Part shown: one piece after another, positions 42,815 through 51,667 of the stretch
How positions within the stretch are numbered: the stretch's first letter is position 1
How the letters are laid out: each line of letters begins with the position of its first letter
Source: a virus
IMG/VR virus record: IMGVR_UViG_3300032294_002964
Coordinates: 28,078-92,077 of that record
Strand: one strand, 5' to 3'
Length of the DNA: 64,000 nucleotides
Made by a program: the position numbers and the translations under genes
Notes under the pieces: generated by a model
Seen by the model: only the letters and a program-made list of their open reading frames with translations
Told to the model about the DNA's origin: nothing
The model's database searches: none

Positions 42815-43252
42815 TTTATAGTTCCTTTGAAGTGATTTTATGTATGCCTCACATACAGGTACACCTATTTCTTCTGATGAGATATTTTCTAATTCTAACT
42901 TAATATTAAGTATTTTAGAATCATTATGTGAAAAATTAACCTCAGATTTAATGAATTTTACTGAAATCAAAAATTGATTTAAAACACTACCTTTTTTATC
43001 GTGAGAAACATGTATAACATACTTTACATCTTTTAGAAAATTATCAAAATTTAAATACTTAAAATTAACGGAGTCTATTGAGAAAGTTACATCAATTTTA
43101 TTATCATTTAATGTATTTGTATAAGACAATTCGTAACATAAATCTTTAATGTGATAATTCTCTGTTACTAAAACAAATTCAAAAAGATTTGAATAAATAG
43201 GTTCTAACTCCATAGTAGATTTAGAAGGCATTGCGAAATAAGGTAGAGGCAT
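42797..43252 (-). CDS. Unknown beta-rich protein, possibly a tail structural protein
   Basis: 151 residues, almost all beta pattern. MPLPYFAMPSKSTMELEPIY and SNLFEFVLVTENYH at the N-terminus recall small tail-tube or baseplate proteins of phages. The ATG overlaps the stop of the topoisomerase large-subunit gene (TAATG). It is out of place for a structural gene, so the call is tentative. Confidence 0.45.
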   Translation of the reverse strand: MPLPYFAMPSKSTMELEPIYSNLFEFVLVTENYHIKDLCYELSYTNTLNDNKIDVTFSIDSVNFKYLNFDNFLKDVKYVIHVSHDKKGSVLNQFLISVKFIKSEVNFSHNDSKILNIKLELENISSEEIGVPVCEAYIKSLQRNYKLENLI

Positions 43253-45090
43253 TAGTTCAATATTTGATTTTTTCTAAGTTCTGAGTTTTTACCAAACCAG
43301 ATATCTAAATATTGATCTGATAGTTCATCCTTAGTAATTTTTGTTAACTTAGGACTATTTATAATTTCTTGGTACTCATCATCAACAAGAGCAGCAAGAC
43401 CCTTTTTGTATTTAATTTCCCAGAGTTTTAAATCCTCTTTTTGAGACCAATCATTATATTCTGTTTGTGAATAGAATAATAGTTTCTTTTTAGATTTCTT
43501 ATTAATTGTTACTACAATAGGTGTTTCAACTTTATATACCATATTTCTATCAAATAGATTTGGCCAGTACTTATTAAAGAAATTTAATAATAGACCAGCA
43601 ATAGAATTACCATCGACATCAGCATCAACATAGAATAATATTCTACCATATCTCAAATCTCTTAAATCTGGTTCTTGTCCTAATTTAAGACCTAAGGCAG
43701 CCATCAAATTAACAACCTCATTATTTTGAACAAGCTTTTGATTAGTCAATTCAGATACATTTGTGAACTTACCTTTCAAGGCAAAAGCTCCCATGAATTG
43801 TGGATCTCTATATTTTCTAAAAGCTGATATAGCTGAATCTCCCTCAAATATACCCATTGAACATTTCCATCTATCTTTATTTTTAGCATCAATTAACTTT
43901 TCAACTTTTATTTTAGATAGATTTTTATTTAACTCTCTGGCTAATTTACTATCATCAGCATTCTTTTTCTGTTTAACCCAATCTAATATAGAATCAACAA
44001 TTTCTGATTTTAAAATAGATTTAATCATTTTATCTGGAACTTGATAAGTATATCCAAAGTCCTTTACCTCAGTGATTAACTTCTCCTTTGTTTGAGATGA
44101 GAAACTTGGATTAACAACTGTTGAATTTATAAAAATAGATAAGTGATTTTTTAATTCGGATGGTTTTACATCAACTTTATGTTTCTTTTGAAAGAACTCT
44201 CTCATCTCTGAGATGATCTGATTTAAAATATATTCAACATGTGTTCCACCGTCATAAGTATCTGTTGTATTCACAAAAGAAACTTGGTGAAATCCATCAT
44301 CAGTAGATGTCACTGCAATTGACCAAGATTTATCCTTATTACTCTCAAAGAAGTAAGATTCTTTATAGAACTTAATATAGTCTTCAAATGATTTGATTGA
44401 TATTAAATCACCATTAAAATAAACTTTAATACCTGGATTACACCCCGCAATATCGATAACTCTTTTTTGAATCATTTTAAAATGTGACTCATCAATTTCA
44501 ATCAGTCCAAATTTTTCATAATCTGGTGTGAAGTATATCTCTGTAAAGTTTTTAGATGATTTAGATATTTTAGGTTCCAATCTCTCTCTCATATTATTTT
44601 TAAATGTCTGAGTAAATAGATTTTTACCATCTGCAGTACTAATTGAAAATTCAGTTGAATAGATATTAGTTAATGTTGAACCAACACCGTTAGTACCGGC
44701 ACCTGTTCTACTTTCATCGTCATTAAAATTAGACCCAGCTTTAAGATTTGAGAATATCATTTCTGGAATCCACTCATTATGCTCGTCATGTTTAACTACT
44801 GGTATACCACCATTATCCCATACGGAAATAATTTTATTATCTAATATATTTACTTTGATGGTATTTAACTTTGAACCCTCTCTTTTGTACTCATCAACAG
44901 AGTTAGTTATGATTTCGTCAAATATTTTTAGAAATCCTGGATTATAGGTTACTTCTTTTTGAATCATCTTACCATCTTCAAAAAGATATTTTTTAGCAGT
45001 GTGTGGTTTTATAGATCCAACATACATTCCAGGTCTTGCAAGTACGTGTGATATATCATCTAATTTTCTAAATTTTTTCTCTAAGCTCAT
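43252..45090 (-). CDS. 39: Type II topoisomerase large subunit (T4 gp39/gp60-like, unsplit)
   Basis: 612 residues. GHKL ATPase domain: RPGMYVGSIKPH, NSVDEYKREGS, the ATP-lid DNGGIPVVKH and RTGAGTNGVGSTL. TOPRIM domain: GIFEGDSAISAF near residue 415 and the metal site DADVDGNSIAG near 488. In T4 these parts are split between genes 39 and 60; here they are one polypeptide. With the gp52-like subunit encoded divergently at 45181 it forms an ATP-dependent topoisomerase for replication. The 90-base divergent gap holds ATATATATAACT but no host-type promoter. Confidence 0.94.
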   Translation of the reverse strand: MSLEKKFRKLDDISHVLARPGMYVGSIKPHTAKKYLFEDGKMIQKEVTYNPGFLKIFDEIITNSVDEYKREGSKLNTIKVNILDNKIISVWDNGGIPVVKHDEHNEWIPEMIFSNLKAGSNFNDDESRTGAGTNGVGSTLTNIYSTEFSISTADGKNLFTQTFKNNMRERLEPKISKSSKNFTEIYFTPDYEKFGLIEIDESHFKMIQKRVIDIAGCNPGIKVYFNGDLISIKSFEDYIKFYKESYFFESNKDKSWSIAVTSTDDGFHQVSFVNTTDTYDGGTHVEYILNQIISEMREFFQKKHKVDVKPSELKNHLSIFINSTVVNPSFSSQTKEKLITEVKDFGYTYQVPDKMIKSILKSEIVDSILDWVKQKKNADDSKLARELNKNLSKIKVEKLIDAKNKDRWKCSMGIFEGDSAISAFRKYRDPQFMGAFALKGKFTNVSELTNQKLVQNNEVVNLMAALGLKLGQEPDLRDLRYGRILFYVDADVDGNSIAGLLLNFFNKYWPNLFDRNMVYKVETPIVVTINKKSKKKLLFYSQTEYNDWSQKEDLKLWEIKYKKGLAALVDDEYQEIINSPKLTKITKDELSDQYLDIWFGKNSELRKNQILN

Positions 45091-45180
45091 AATAGTTATA
45101 TATATGTATGTTTTTAATCGTTGTTTTTAAACAAATTTAATTTTACGGTTATATATACTGAATAAAAATTTGAAAATTGA

Positions 45181-46521
45181 ATGTCTCAGAAAACTATCAC
45201 AGAATTCTTATCCAATGAATACAAAGAATTCGCTCTTTATTCTATTGAGGGTAGAGCAATACCTTCAGTAATTGATGGATTTAAACCTACGCAGAGAAAA
45301 ATTATACACATTGCCAATTTAGTTTGGAAAACAGGAACTGAGAAGAATCTTAAAGTTTTTCAATTATCTGGTAAAGTTGCATCTGATGCATTCTATCATC
45401 ACGGTGATATGTCACTATCAAATGCTATCATAAATTTAGCACAGAAATTTAAAAATAACGCACCTCTTTTAGAAGAAGATGGTCAGTTTGGTTCTCTTAG
45501 ATCTCCTCAAGCAGGCGCACCAAGATATATTGGTACTAAATTAAGTGCTAACTTTAGGTTAATTTATAAAGACTTTGAACTATTAGAATATAAAGAAGAA
45601 GAGGGTGAGAAAATAGAACCAAAATATTTCTTACCAATTATTCCAACTGTATTAATCAATGGTGGTTCAGGTATCGCTGTTGGTTTTGCTTCTAATATAT
45701 TAAATAGAGATATTAAGGAAGTTATAGATGTGTGTGTTAAATACCTTAACGGTAAAAAAATAACAACAGTTAAACCATCTCTAAATGGATTTACAGGCAC
45801 ATATACACAAGATATAGAAAATAACAAAAAATGGCACATAAGAGGTAAATTTGAAAGAATTAACTCATCTACAGTTAAGATTACCGAACTACCACCGTCA
45901 ATGACATATGAAAAATATGAAGAGATACTTGATAAATTAATTGAAAATAAAGATATTGTATCCTATGAAGATAACTGTAAAGACAACATAGACTATACAA
46001 TTAAATTTACAAGAGTTGGATTAGAGATACTAGATGATGAAAAGATAGTAAAACTTCTGAAATTAGAAGAATCTGAAACTGAGAATTTTAACACACTTGA
46101 TGAAGGTGGTAAATTGAAGATATTTGAAAGTGTTGATGATATAATAAAATACTTTGTTGATTTTAGATTAGGTTACTACCAGATTAGAAAAGATCATCAA
46201 TTGGATAAGATGCAACACGAACTTAAAGTTTTAGGTAATCGTGGTAAATTTATCAAGGCAATTTTAGATGGCAAGATAGTAGTTAATAATAAATCAAAAG
46301 ATGAAATAGTATCTCAGATTGAGTCTATGGCTATTGAAATGATAGATGGTTCTTATGATTATCTTTTGAGGATGCCTATCTACTCTTTAACAAAAGAGAT
46401 GTTTGAAAAGTTAAAAGAAGATTTTTCAAATAAGAAAGATGAGATTGAAAAACTTAAATTAGTTGATCCAAAAGATATGTACTTAGAGGATTTGTCGGAG
46501 TTAAAAAAGAAAGTAAAATGA
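45181..46521 (+). CDS. 52: Type II topoisomerase medium subunit (T4 gp52-like)
   Basis: 446 residues. GyrA/ParC-type DNA cleavage domain: RAIPSVIDGFKPTQRKI, HHGDMSLSNAI, DGQFGSLRSPQAGAPRYIG with catalytic Arg115-Tyr116, and the tower/coil parts ending in Lys-rich helices. Like T4 gp52 it lacks the beta-propeller C-terminal domain of gyrase. Divergent from its partner subunit gene. Overlaps the next gene by four bases. Confidence 0.94.
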   Translation: MSQKTITEFLSNEYKEFALYSIEGRAIPSVIDGFKPTQRKIIHIANLVWKTGTEKNLKVFQLSGKVASDAFYHHGDMSLSNAIINLAQKFKNNAPLLEEDGQFGSLRSPQAGAPRYIGTKLSANFRLIYKDFELLEYKEEEGEKIEPKYFLPIIPTVLINGGSGIAVGFASNILNRDIKEVIDVCVKYLNGKKITTVKPSLNGFTGTYTQDIENNKKWHIRGKFERINSSTVKITELPPSMTYEKYEEILDKLIENKDIVSYEDNCKDNIDYTIKFTRVGLEILDDEKIVKLLKLEESETENFNTLDEGGKLKIFESVDDIIKYFVDFRLGYYQIRKDHQLDKMQHELKVLGNRGKFIKAILDGKIVVNNKSKDEIVSQIESMAIEMIDGSYDYLLRMPIYSLTKEMFEKLKEDFSNKKDEIEKLKLVDPKDMYLEDLSELKKKVK

Positions 46522-46886
46522 AATTTATCCCAGAATTCATATTGTCAATAGACTTATATGACAATCATACTTTGAAAAGATTCAATCATATTGTTTTCAA
46601 AAAAGATGATAATGTTGTTATACTCATCGATGACTCTGAAAAAGTTAATGATGTTTCAAAAATGCCACATTATATACAAGAGGATTATTTAAAGTATAAC
46701 TCAAAACAAATAGAGGAAAGGGACATAAATTTCTTAATAAAGAAGTTAGAATGGTGGTGTGGAATGGGTAATGATGAAACAAATAAAGTACCACCTTCAT
46801 CAGATAAGTATGATGAGTATATGGAGAAGATTCAAATTCTTAAAAATATCAAAAGAGACATTAAAATAAAAAGTTTGTTATCTTGA
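46518..46886 (+). CDS. Unknown protein coupled to topoisomerase gene
   Basis: 122 residues, acidic N-terminal beta part and a helical C-terminus. MKFIPEFILSIDLYDNHTLK lacks the tag's Lys/Glu spacing. Starts in an ATGA overlap with the gp52-like gene. Contains EWWCGMGNDETNK in the middle. No family recognised. The rhomboid promoter begins inside its 3' end. Confidence 0.55.
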   Translation: MKFIPEFILSIDLYDNHTLKRFNHIVFKKDDNVVILIDDSEKVNDVSKMPHYIQEDYLKYNSKQIEERDINFLIKKLEWWCGMGNDETNKVPPSSDKYDEYMEKIQILKNIKRDIKIKSLLS

Positions 46887-46904
46887 TTTTTATTTGTATA
46901 TTTG
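46874..46904 (+). promoter_or_regulatory. Bacteroidota-type promoter of the rhomboid gene
   Basis: TTTG at 46874-46877, 19 bases, TATATTTG at 46897-46904; the rhomboid ATG is 25 bases further on. Confidence 0.85.
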
Positions 46905-46929
46905 TACCTTATCTTAAAATACATAAATA

Positions 46930-47511
46930 ATGTTTGAATCAACACCAACTGTTAAAAAATTCTTTTACATAAATGTAATTGCGTTCCTATTATCACTAAT
47001 TCTTACTAACTTCATATTTGGTAATTTTGCCTTATGGAATTTTAGAGGTGATAGTTTCCAAGTATGGCAATTAATTACACATCAATTTCTACATGGTGGT
47101 CTTCTACATATCGCCTTTAATATGTTGGCTCTTCTTAGTTTAGGTGGTCACGTTGAAAACTTTTTAGGTGAAAAGAAGTTTACATATTTTTACTTGATAA
47201 GTGGAGTATTTGCCGGATTATTTCATATGTTATTAGTGGACTCTACACATCCAATGGTTGGTGCCTCTGGTGCCATTTTTGCAATATTTGCATTCTTCGG
47301 ACTTGCCTATCCTGATGAAAAACTATACGCATTTTTTATCCCAATTGGTATAAAAGCAAAAAGACTTCTTTTTGCACTAATTGGATTAGAAGTAATATTA
47401 GCATTGTTTTCAACTGGTGATGGTGTTGGACACTGGGCACATATCGGAGGAGCTATTTCAGGCATTTTATTCTTTTACATTAATAAAAAGTATTTAAAAA
47501 ATATATACTAA
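46930..47511 (+). CDS. Rhomboid-family intramembrane serine protease
   Basis: 193 residues, six hydrophobic segments, the minimal rhomboid core. Catalytic serine in GASGAIFA (Ser113) and histidine in HWAHIGGAISG (His171); the HGGLLHIAFNM loop carries the conserved His/Asn. Rhomboids cut single-pass membrane proteins within the membrane. Expressed from a strong host-type promoter and followed directly by the FCP1-like phosphatase. A phage-encoded rhomboid could process a phage or host envelope protein, perhaps to block other phages; this is inference. Confidence 0.93.
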   Translation: MFESTPTVKKFFYINVIAFLLSLILTNFIFGNFALWNFRGDSFQVWQLITHQFLHGGLLHIAFNMLALLSLGGHVENFLGEKKFTYFYLISGVFAGLFHMLLVDSTHPMVGASGAIFAIFAFFGLAYPDEKLYAFFIPIGIKAKRLLFALIGLEVILALFSTGDGVGHWAHIGGAISGILFFYINKKYLKNIY

Positions 47512-48066
47512 GTGAAACCTTTAATCATTTTAGATATTGATGAAACCTTAATTCACACTGAGAGTGTTCCTTTAGAATATGAAATGCACTATGATTATGA
47601 TTTCAAATTTAAAGGTCTTGGGAAGTCTTTTTATTATACAAAAAAGAGACCATTTCTTGATCAGTTTTTGAAATATGTTTTTGAAAATTTTGATGTTGCA
47701 ATCTGGACAGCAGCTGGTGAGGATTACGCTTTAGAAATTTTAAAAGGAATTAATGTTGATAAATCTAAATTAAAATTCTTTTATACTCAAGAAAACTGTA
47801 CTATTAAACTTAGTTATGATTATTCAGACTACTATGGTGTGAAAAATTTAAATAAATTAAAGAAAAAAGGATACAATTTAGATAAAGTTCTGATCGTGGA
47901 TGATAAATCTGAGACTGCTGTAAACAACTATAGTAATCTAATACAGGTTAAACCATTTACAGACGATTTAGATGATACAGAACTACTTAAATTAATTTCA
48001 TACTTAGAAACTATTAAAGATGAACCCAATTATAGAAGAATTGAAAAACGAGGATGGTCGGTATAG
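47512..48066 (+). CDS. HAD-family phosphatase, FCP1/SCP (NIF) type
   Basis: 184 residues from a GTG start right after the rhomboid stop. The HAD catalytic motif is ILDIDETLIH (Asp8, Asp10), with motif II in VAIWTAAGEDYA and motif III/IV in VLIVDDKSETA. The spacing fits the NLI-interacting-factor group, known for protein phosphatases acting on polymerase tails in eukaryotes and for unknown roles in phages and bacteria. Alternatives: a nucleotide or polynucleotide 3'-phosphatase. Overlaps the next gene by 47 bases. Confidence 0.85.
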   Translation: MKPLIILDIDETLIHTESVPLEYEMHYDYDFKFKGLGKSFYYTKKRPFLDQFLKYVFENFDVAIWTAAGEDYALEILKGINVDKSKLKFFYTQENCTIKLSYDYSDYYGVKNLNKLKKKGYNLDKVLIVDDKSETAVNNYSNLIQVKPFTDDLDDTELLKLISYLETIKDEPNYRRIEKRGWSV

Positions 48067-48442
48067 AGTTAGAAAACTATCTGATTATAAGATACAATTA
48101 GACTATAAAGTTCCTATATTCGCTGCTCATGAAGATTCCGTTAGAGTTATTGATACAATAAGAGTAAAGGTTAGGTACGGAATTGATAAGGATGAGCGTA
48201 GACACTCTAATGAGTTACCTACTTACTACTTAATACCATTTAAGGATCGTTTCATTCAAATATTATCACAAAGTTGGAAAATTAAGAAAAAATTCATACA
48301 TTTGCAAAGGAAAAGTGGTCTCAATACAATTGATGGATATTTAATTTCGGGATTGTATTGTGGATTTATTTTTGATGATAAAAGTTGGACAAGAGATTAT
48401 TTAATTAGTAAAATATTAGAAAATGAAACCGGAAGTAATTAA
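48020..48442 (+). CDS. Unknown protein
   Basis: 140 residues, beta-rich and basic. Start ATG lies inside the phosphatase gene (47-base overlap); MNPIIEELKNEDGRYRV reads protein-like from the first residue, and a later start is possible. Contains an RVKVRYGIDKDERRHSNEL strand-loop. No motif recognised. Likely cotranscribed from 46874. Confidence 0.5.
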   Translation: MNPIIEELKNEDGRYRVRKLSDYKIQLDYKVPIFAAHEDSVRVIDTIRVKVRYGIDKDERRHSNELPTYYLIPFKDRFIQILSQSWKIKKKFIHLQRKSGLNTIDGYLISGLYCGFIFDDKSWTRDYLISKILENETGSN

Positions 48443-48791
48443 GCAACATATAGATAACAACATTACAAAAATGTTGGAAACGGATTCTTATGATGGTACC
48501 AGAACAAAGGTTCTAAGGATTGTTAATACTTTTCGTGAGAGAATTCCTGGTGTTGAACTAGAATATAAAAATATAGAGTCAATAACAGACTCTAGATCAA
48601 GATATACTGCCTTCTATGTATATTTTGCACAAAAAAGAATAATCGACCTCTACAGACTTGAGAGAAAAAGACTGAGTATTTCACCATTAAGATCTTATAA
48701 AACTCTACTCTTTAAAGAAAGATTAGATCGTAGAGAAAATTTACCTTTTACATATAGTCCAAAATATAAAAGATTTCTCAAAACTATCTAA
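48423..48791 (+). CDS. Unknown small basic protein
   Basis: 122 residues, Arg/Lys-rich, helical. MKPEVIKQHIDNNITKMLET starts 20 bases inside the previous gene. The C-terminal part (RLERKRLSISPLRSYKTLL) is strongly basic and may bind nucleic acid. No family recognised. Confidence 0.55.
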   Translation: MKPEVIKQHIDNNITKMLETDSYDGTRTKVLRIVNTFRERIPGVELEYKNIESITDSRSRYTAFYVYFAQKRIIDLYRLERKRLSISPLRSYKTLLFKERLDRRENLPFTYSPKYKRFLKTI

Positions 48792-48812
48792 TATCTAGGT
48801 CATATAATTAGT

Positions 48813-49121
48813 ATGACTCAGAGTATTGATCTAACAAGTAGTATTGATCTAACAAGTAGACTCGCATTCGTGACTCAACCAAATGTATTAGTAATAAATG
48901 CACCTAATAATGAAAAGTTGTTAGAGATAACTAATGATGGTGATGTATTTTTCAGACTTAATGGTGAGTGGAAAAAAATTGAATGTGAGAATGATATATC
49001 ACTTATGTTTGTCGCTGTTATATCAGGATTGACTGGTTTTTCATACAAGGATAAAAACGAATTAATCTGTAAAATTATCAACAATTACAGAGAAAATAAG
49101 ATCGATAATATTTTGTCATGA
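48813..49121 (+). CDS. Small protein with an 18-base tandem repeat at its start
   Basis: 102 residues. The N-terminus MTQSIDLTSSIDLTSRLAF repeats Ser-Ile-Asp-Leu-Thr-Ser because the DNA at 48822-48839 is duplicated exactly at 48840-48857. Thereafter a beta-rich part (VLVINAPNNEKLLEITNDG) that resembles a small phage structural or regulatory protein. No known domain. Confidence 0.55.
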   Translation: MTQSIDLTSSIDLTSRLAFVTQPNVLVINAPNNEKLLEITNDGDVFFRLNGEWKKIECENDISLMFVAVISGLTGFSYKDKNELICKIINNYRENKIDNILS

Positions 49122-49142
49122 TGTGATTTATACTTATATTTG
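49112..49142 (+). promoter_or_regulatory. Bacteroidota-type promoter, probably leaderless
   Basis: TTTG at 49112-49115, 19 bases, TATATTTG at 49135-49142; the ATG at 49147 follows four bases later. Confidence 0.8.
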
Positions 49143-49146
49143 TCTT

Positions 49147-49362
49147 ATGACAAACAAGGATAAGAATACAATCTGGAATATACTTAGCAAGTATGATAAC
49201 ACATTGACTTCTATGTGTGATTCTCTTTCTAATATTTTGCAAGAAAAAGCAGATAACTCTGATTACAAAAATGTTTTTAGTAACTATCGTAAGATGGAAA
49301 AAGAAGATACAAACTTAGTAGATTCTATCTTAGGAGATAAGATATTAGTTGCTGTTAACTAA
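49147..49362 (+). CDS. Small helical protein from a leaderless mRNA
   Basis: 71 residues from the ATG at 49147 (MTNKDKNTIWNILSKYDNT); an in-frame GTG at 49123 lies upstream of the -7 box and cannot be used by this transcript. Helical and polar, one Cys. Its strong terminator lies at 49402-49431 within the convergent flavoprotein gene, which it overlaps by eight bases. A short early protein expressed alone; function unknown. Confidence 0.6.
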   Translation: MTNKDKNTIWNILSKYDNTLTSMCDSLSNILQEKADNSDYKNVFSNYRKMEKEDTNLVDSILGDKILVAVN

Positions 49363-50110
49363 ATAACTTTTTATTAACCCATTCTGAAAAATCTTTATAA
49401 GACTCTTTTAGTGACTCTAAAAGAGTTTTTTCTTCTAAGAAATCTTTTAAATCCTTTTTATATCCAGAGTTTGTTTCATCTGTTGGATCATTAGTCCATT
49501 GTCTATTGAACGACAATTCCTTAGGTGTTTTAAATCCAAAATATTTTAAAACAGAGACTTCGTTTTCAACAACCTCAATTCCTTTCCAATTATGACCCAT
49601 TACTACAACTCCAGCTTCTTTATCTTTAACTGGATTTTTCTCACGCAAAGTAGAGTGCATATTTTCAATCCAAGTTAATCTCTCTATGAGATTAGAATAG
49701 ATTGAATTCATTTTTCCCCATCTAACAGAACCAAAGAACACGATAATATCTGATTCATATATTTTGTTTGCTACAACATATAATTCATCATCTGAGTTAT
49801 TCATAGATGCCCAACATCTGATGAAATTATGAGGATTTTTCTTACTATCTTTTAACATTGCTTCTTTAAGTCCACATCTATTTCCTTCTTCTCTAGAAAC
49901 ATTACCCTCACAAGGATAAATTTTTAACTTGGATATATCTATAACTTCACAGTTTGTTAGTTTCTTTTGAAACTCAATAGCAAGTTGAGAAGATTTTGGA
50001 GTTTCTTTAGCACCAGACCATCTATTAGATGTTGTTAAGAACAAAATCCTACTACCAGATTTATCTTTAGATTTAAGATACTTAAAAAAAGTTGTAATTT
50101 CTTTTTTCAT
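49355..50110 (-). CDS. Flavodoxin-like NAD(P)H-dependent FMN reductase
   Basis: 251 residues. Flavodoxin-fold reductase: ILFLTTSNRWSGAKETPKSS (FMN phosphate loop, about residues 22-41), then a Cys-containing loop (IYPCEGNVSREEGNRCGLKE) and SDIIVFFGSVRWGKMNSIYS (near 128), the usual flavin-ring loop. The two Cys recall iron-sulfur flavoprotein relatives, but the CxxC cluster is incomplete. No signal peptide. Only minus-strand gene in 46.9-56.8 kb. May supply reduced flavin, for example to nucleotide reduction; substrate unknown. Confidence 0.75.
   Translation of the reverse strand: MKKEITTFFKYLKSKDKSGSRILFLTTSNRWSGAKETPKSSQLAIEFQKKLTNCEVIDISKLKIYPCEGNVSREEGNRCGLKEAMLKDSKKNPHNFIRCWASMNNSDDELYVVANKIYESDIIVFFGSVRWGKMNSIYSNLIERLTWIENMHSTLREKNPVKDKEAGVVVMGHNWKGIEVVENEVSVLKYFGFKTPKELSFNRQWTNDPTDETNSGYKKDLKDFLEEKTLLESLKESYKDFSEWVNKKLFS
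49402..49431 (+). terminator. Strong terminator inside the opposite flavoprotein gene
   Basis: ACTCTTTTAG-TGACT-CTAAAAGAGT, a ten-base-pair stem followed by six T, on the plus strand 40 bases past the stop of the 49147-49362 gene. It lies within the 3' coding part of the minus-strand flavoprotein gene. Confidence 0.85.
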
Positions 50111-50134
50111 ATTGAGTATATATTAATATATTTG
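50104..50134 (+). promoter_or_regulatory. Possible host-type promoter with weak -33 box
   Basis: TATATTTG at 50127-50134 with TTTT (not TTTG) 19 bases upstream. It would serve the plus-strand genes from 50186. Weaker than the others. Confidence 0.4.
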
Positions 50135-50185
50135 TGTATAAAAAATGGATATCATGATGTTTCATGAAACAAATAAATTAAAAAT

Positions 50186-50599
50186 ATGACTTTTAATGAC
50201 TCGGTAAAATCCTTAGTTTATAGTATAGCTGAGGAAACAATTAGTGGAAGAATTCAATGGATTCCTAATAGTGACTGTAAAATGCAGATTACTGTTGAGG
50301 ATATGAATTTTGAATTTATAGTCACATGGAAACTTGATGTAGATAATGGATGGGTAATGAATTCTGGATGGATGAATATAAAATCTAATAAGGTTGACTT
50401 TACTATTCATTCTTATAATTTTCCAGAACCAATGAAACAATTAACTGATTATTTATATAATCAGTACTTTTTCAAGTACAAACCATCTGAGCAATCTATT
50501 ATTGATCAAATGGAAAATGTAACAAAGAAGTTATCTATTGTTGAATATAGAGATAAAAAATTATCCAATCTTTTTGGTATTTTAAATGACAAGAAATGA
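50186..50599 (+). CDS. Unknown protein
   Basis: 137 residues, beta-rich first 90 residues (MQITVEDMNFEFIVTWKLD) then a C-terminal helical coil (IIDQMENVTKKLSIVEYR). No tag or membrane segment. First of four closely packed plus-strand genes to 52048; overlaps the next by 14 bases. Confidence 0.55.
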   Translation: MTFNDSVKSLVYSIAEETISGRIQWIPNSDCKMQITVEDMNFEFIVTWKLDVDNGWVMNSGWMNIKSNKVDFTIHSYNFPEPMKQLTDYLYNQYFFKYKPSEQSIIDQMENVTKKLSIVEYRDKKLSNLFGILNDKK

Positions 50600-50993
50600 T
50601 TTAAATGGGCTTTACTGGTTTTGGTCTAAAACACAACTTAGAAACAAAAAAGGTGAGGTTAATAGCAGAAGTATATTATTATTTGAAACATATTTAAAAA
50701 CAGTTGTTTTAACAATGAAATATAACGGTCAATCAAAAGCGGAGTTTAATAAAAACTACAAAAGAATCGCTGATATTATTGAAAAATCAGATGATCCAAA
50801 TAGACAATCTGCTTTAGCACAAACACAAGCAGGCAGAATAAGTGATGAATGGAAGGCTATTAATAGAGCAATGGCCGCTAAAGAAATGGGACATGAACAC
50901 TTATTTGAAATCTTCTTTAGAAGAGCATACGATTTGGGTTCAGTTGGTAAACAAGAATACAGAGAATATCAATTATCAAAATTAGGAATATAA
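50586..50993 (+). CDS. Unknown helical protein
   Basis: 135 residues, basic and helical. MTRNDLNGLYWFWSKTQLRN at the start, then a helix-rich body (RQSALAQTQAGRISDEWKAI). No Cys, no known motif. One base before the methyltransferase-like gene, so cotranscribed with it. Confidence 0.55.
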   Translation: MTRNDLNGLYWFWSKTQLRNKKGEVNSRSILLFETYLKTVVLTMKYNGQSKAEFNKNYKRIADIIEKSDDPNRQSALAQTQAGRISDEWKAINRAMAAKEMGHEHLFEIFFRRAYDLGSVGKQEYREYQLSKLGI

Positions 50994-50994
50994 T

Positions 50995-51666
50995 ATGGAA
51001 TATCCAATACAACTAAACACTGAAGAGTTTAAGAATGTTTTAACTACTTTACTCGAAAATAATCGAGTTGATGAAATCGTCGAGACTGGATCCTATCACG
51101 GAGATGGTAGTACGCTTATTTTCGCACAAACTGGTAGATATGTCTATGGAATAGAATGTAATCCAGAACATTATGTAATTTCACATAATAACCTTGTAGA
51201 ATACACAAATGTATGTATGATACATGGACTCTCCTTGAAAAGAGAAGACTTAATCAAGGGACTATTAAATGAGAGATTTGATAGAGTAGGTACAAATTAT
51301 GACTCAGAACATCCAAAAACAGCATATATGAGAGAGATTAACTACCAAGTTTCTGTTGAAAATGCCTTAGATGTATTCTGTAATAATAACAGACACCAAT
51401 TGATATTTTTAGACAGTGCTGGTGGCGTTGGATATTTAGAGTTTAAAGAAGTCATGTCTTGGGATCCTTGTAATCTAATGAATAAGGTTCTTATATTAGA
51501 TGATATAAATCATATTAAACACATTAGATCGGTTAATGATCTTTTAGAGAGAGGTTTCACAATCGGAATTTCCGAAGAACAAAGATTTGCATGGATTTCT
51601 TTTCAAGAAGTTAGTAACAGAAATATATTACTCTCAGAAACAATTAAGAATTTAAATACTAAATAA
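50995..51666 (+). CDS. Rossmann-fold methyltransferase-like protein
   Basis: 223 residues. Class I methyltransferase start: IVETGSYHGDGSTLIFAQTG (residues 29-48) as motif I and VYGIECNPEH as the acidic strand 2, then QLIFLDSAGGVGYLE and LILDDINHIKH. The acceptor region is unlike FkbM enzymes. Substrate cannot be inferred; similar domains occur in glycan- and protein-modifying enzymes. Confidence 0.65.
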   Translation: MEYPIQLNTEEFKNVLTTLLENNRVDEIVETGSYHGDGSTLIFAQTGRYVYGIECNPEHYVISHNNLVEYTNVCMIHGLSLKREDLIKGLLNERFDRVGTNYDSEHPKTAYMREINYQVSVENALDVFCNNNRHQLIFLDSAGGVGYLEFKEVMSWDPCNLMNKVLILDDINHIKHIRSVNDLLERGFTIGISEEQRFAWISFQEVSNRNILLSETIKNLNTK

Positions 51667-51667
51667 T

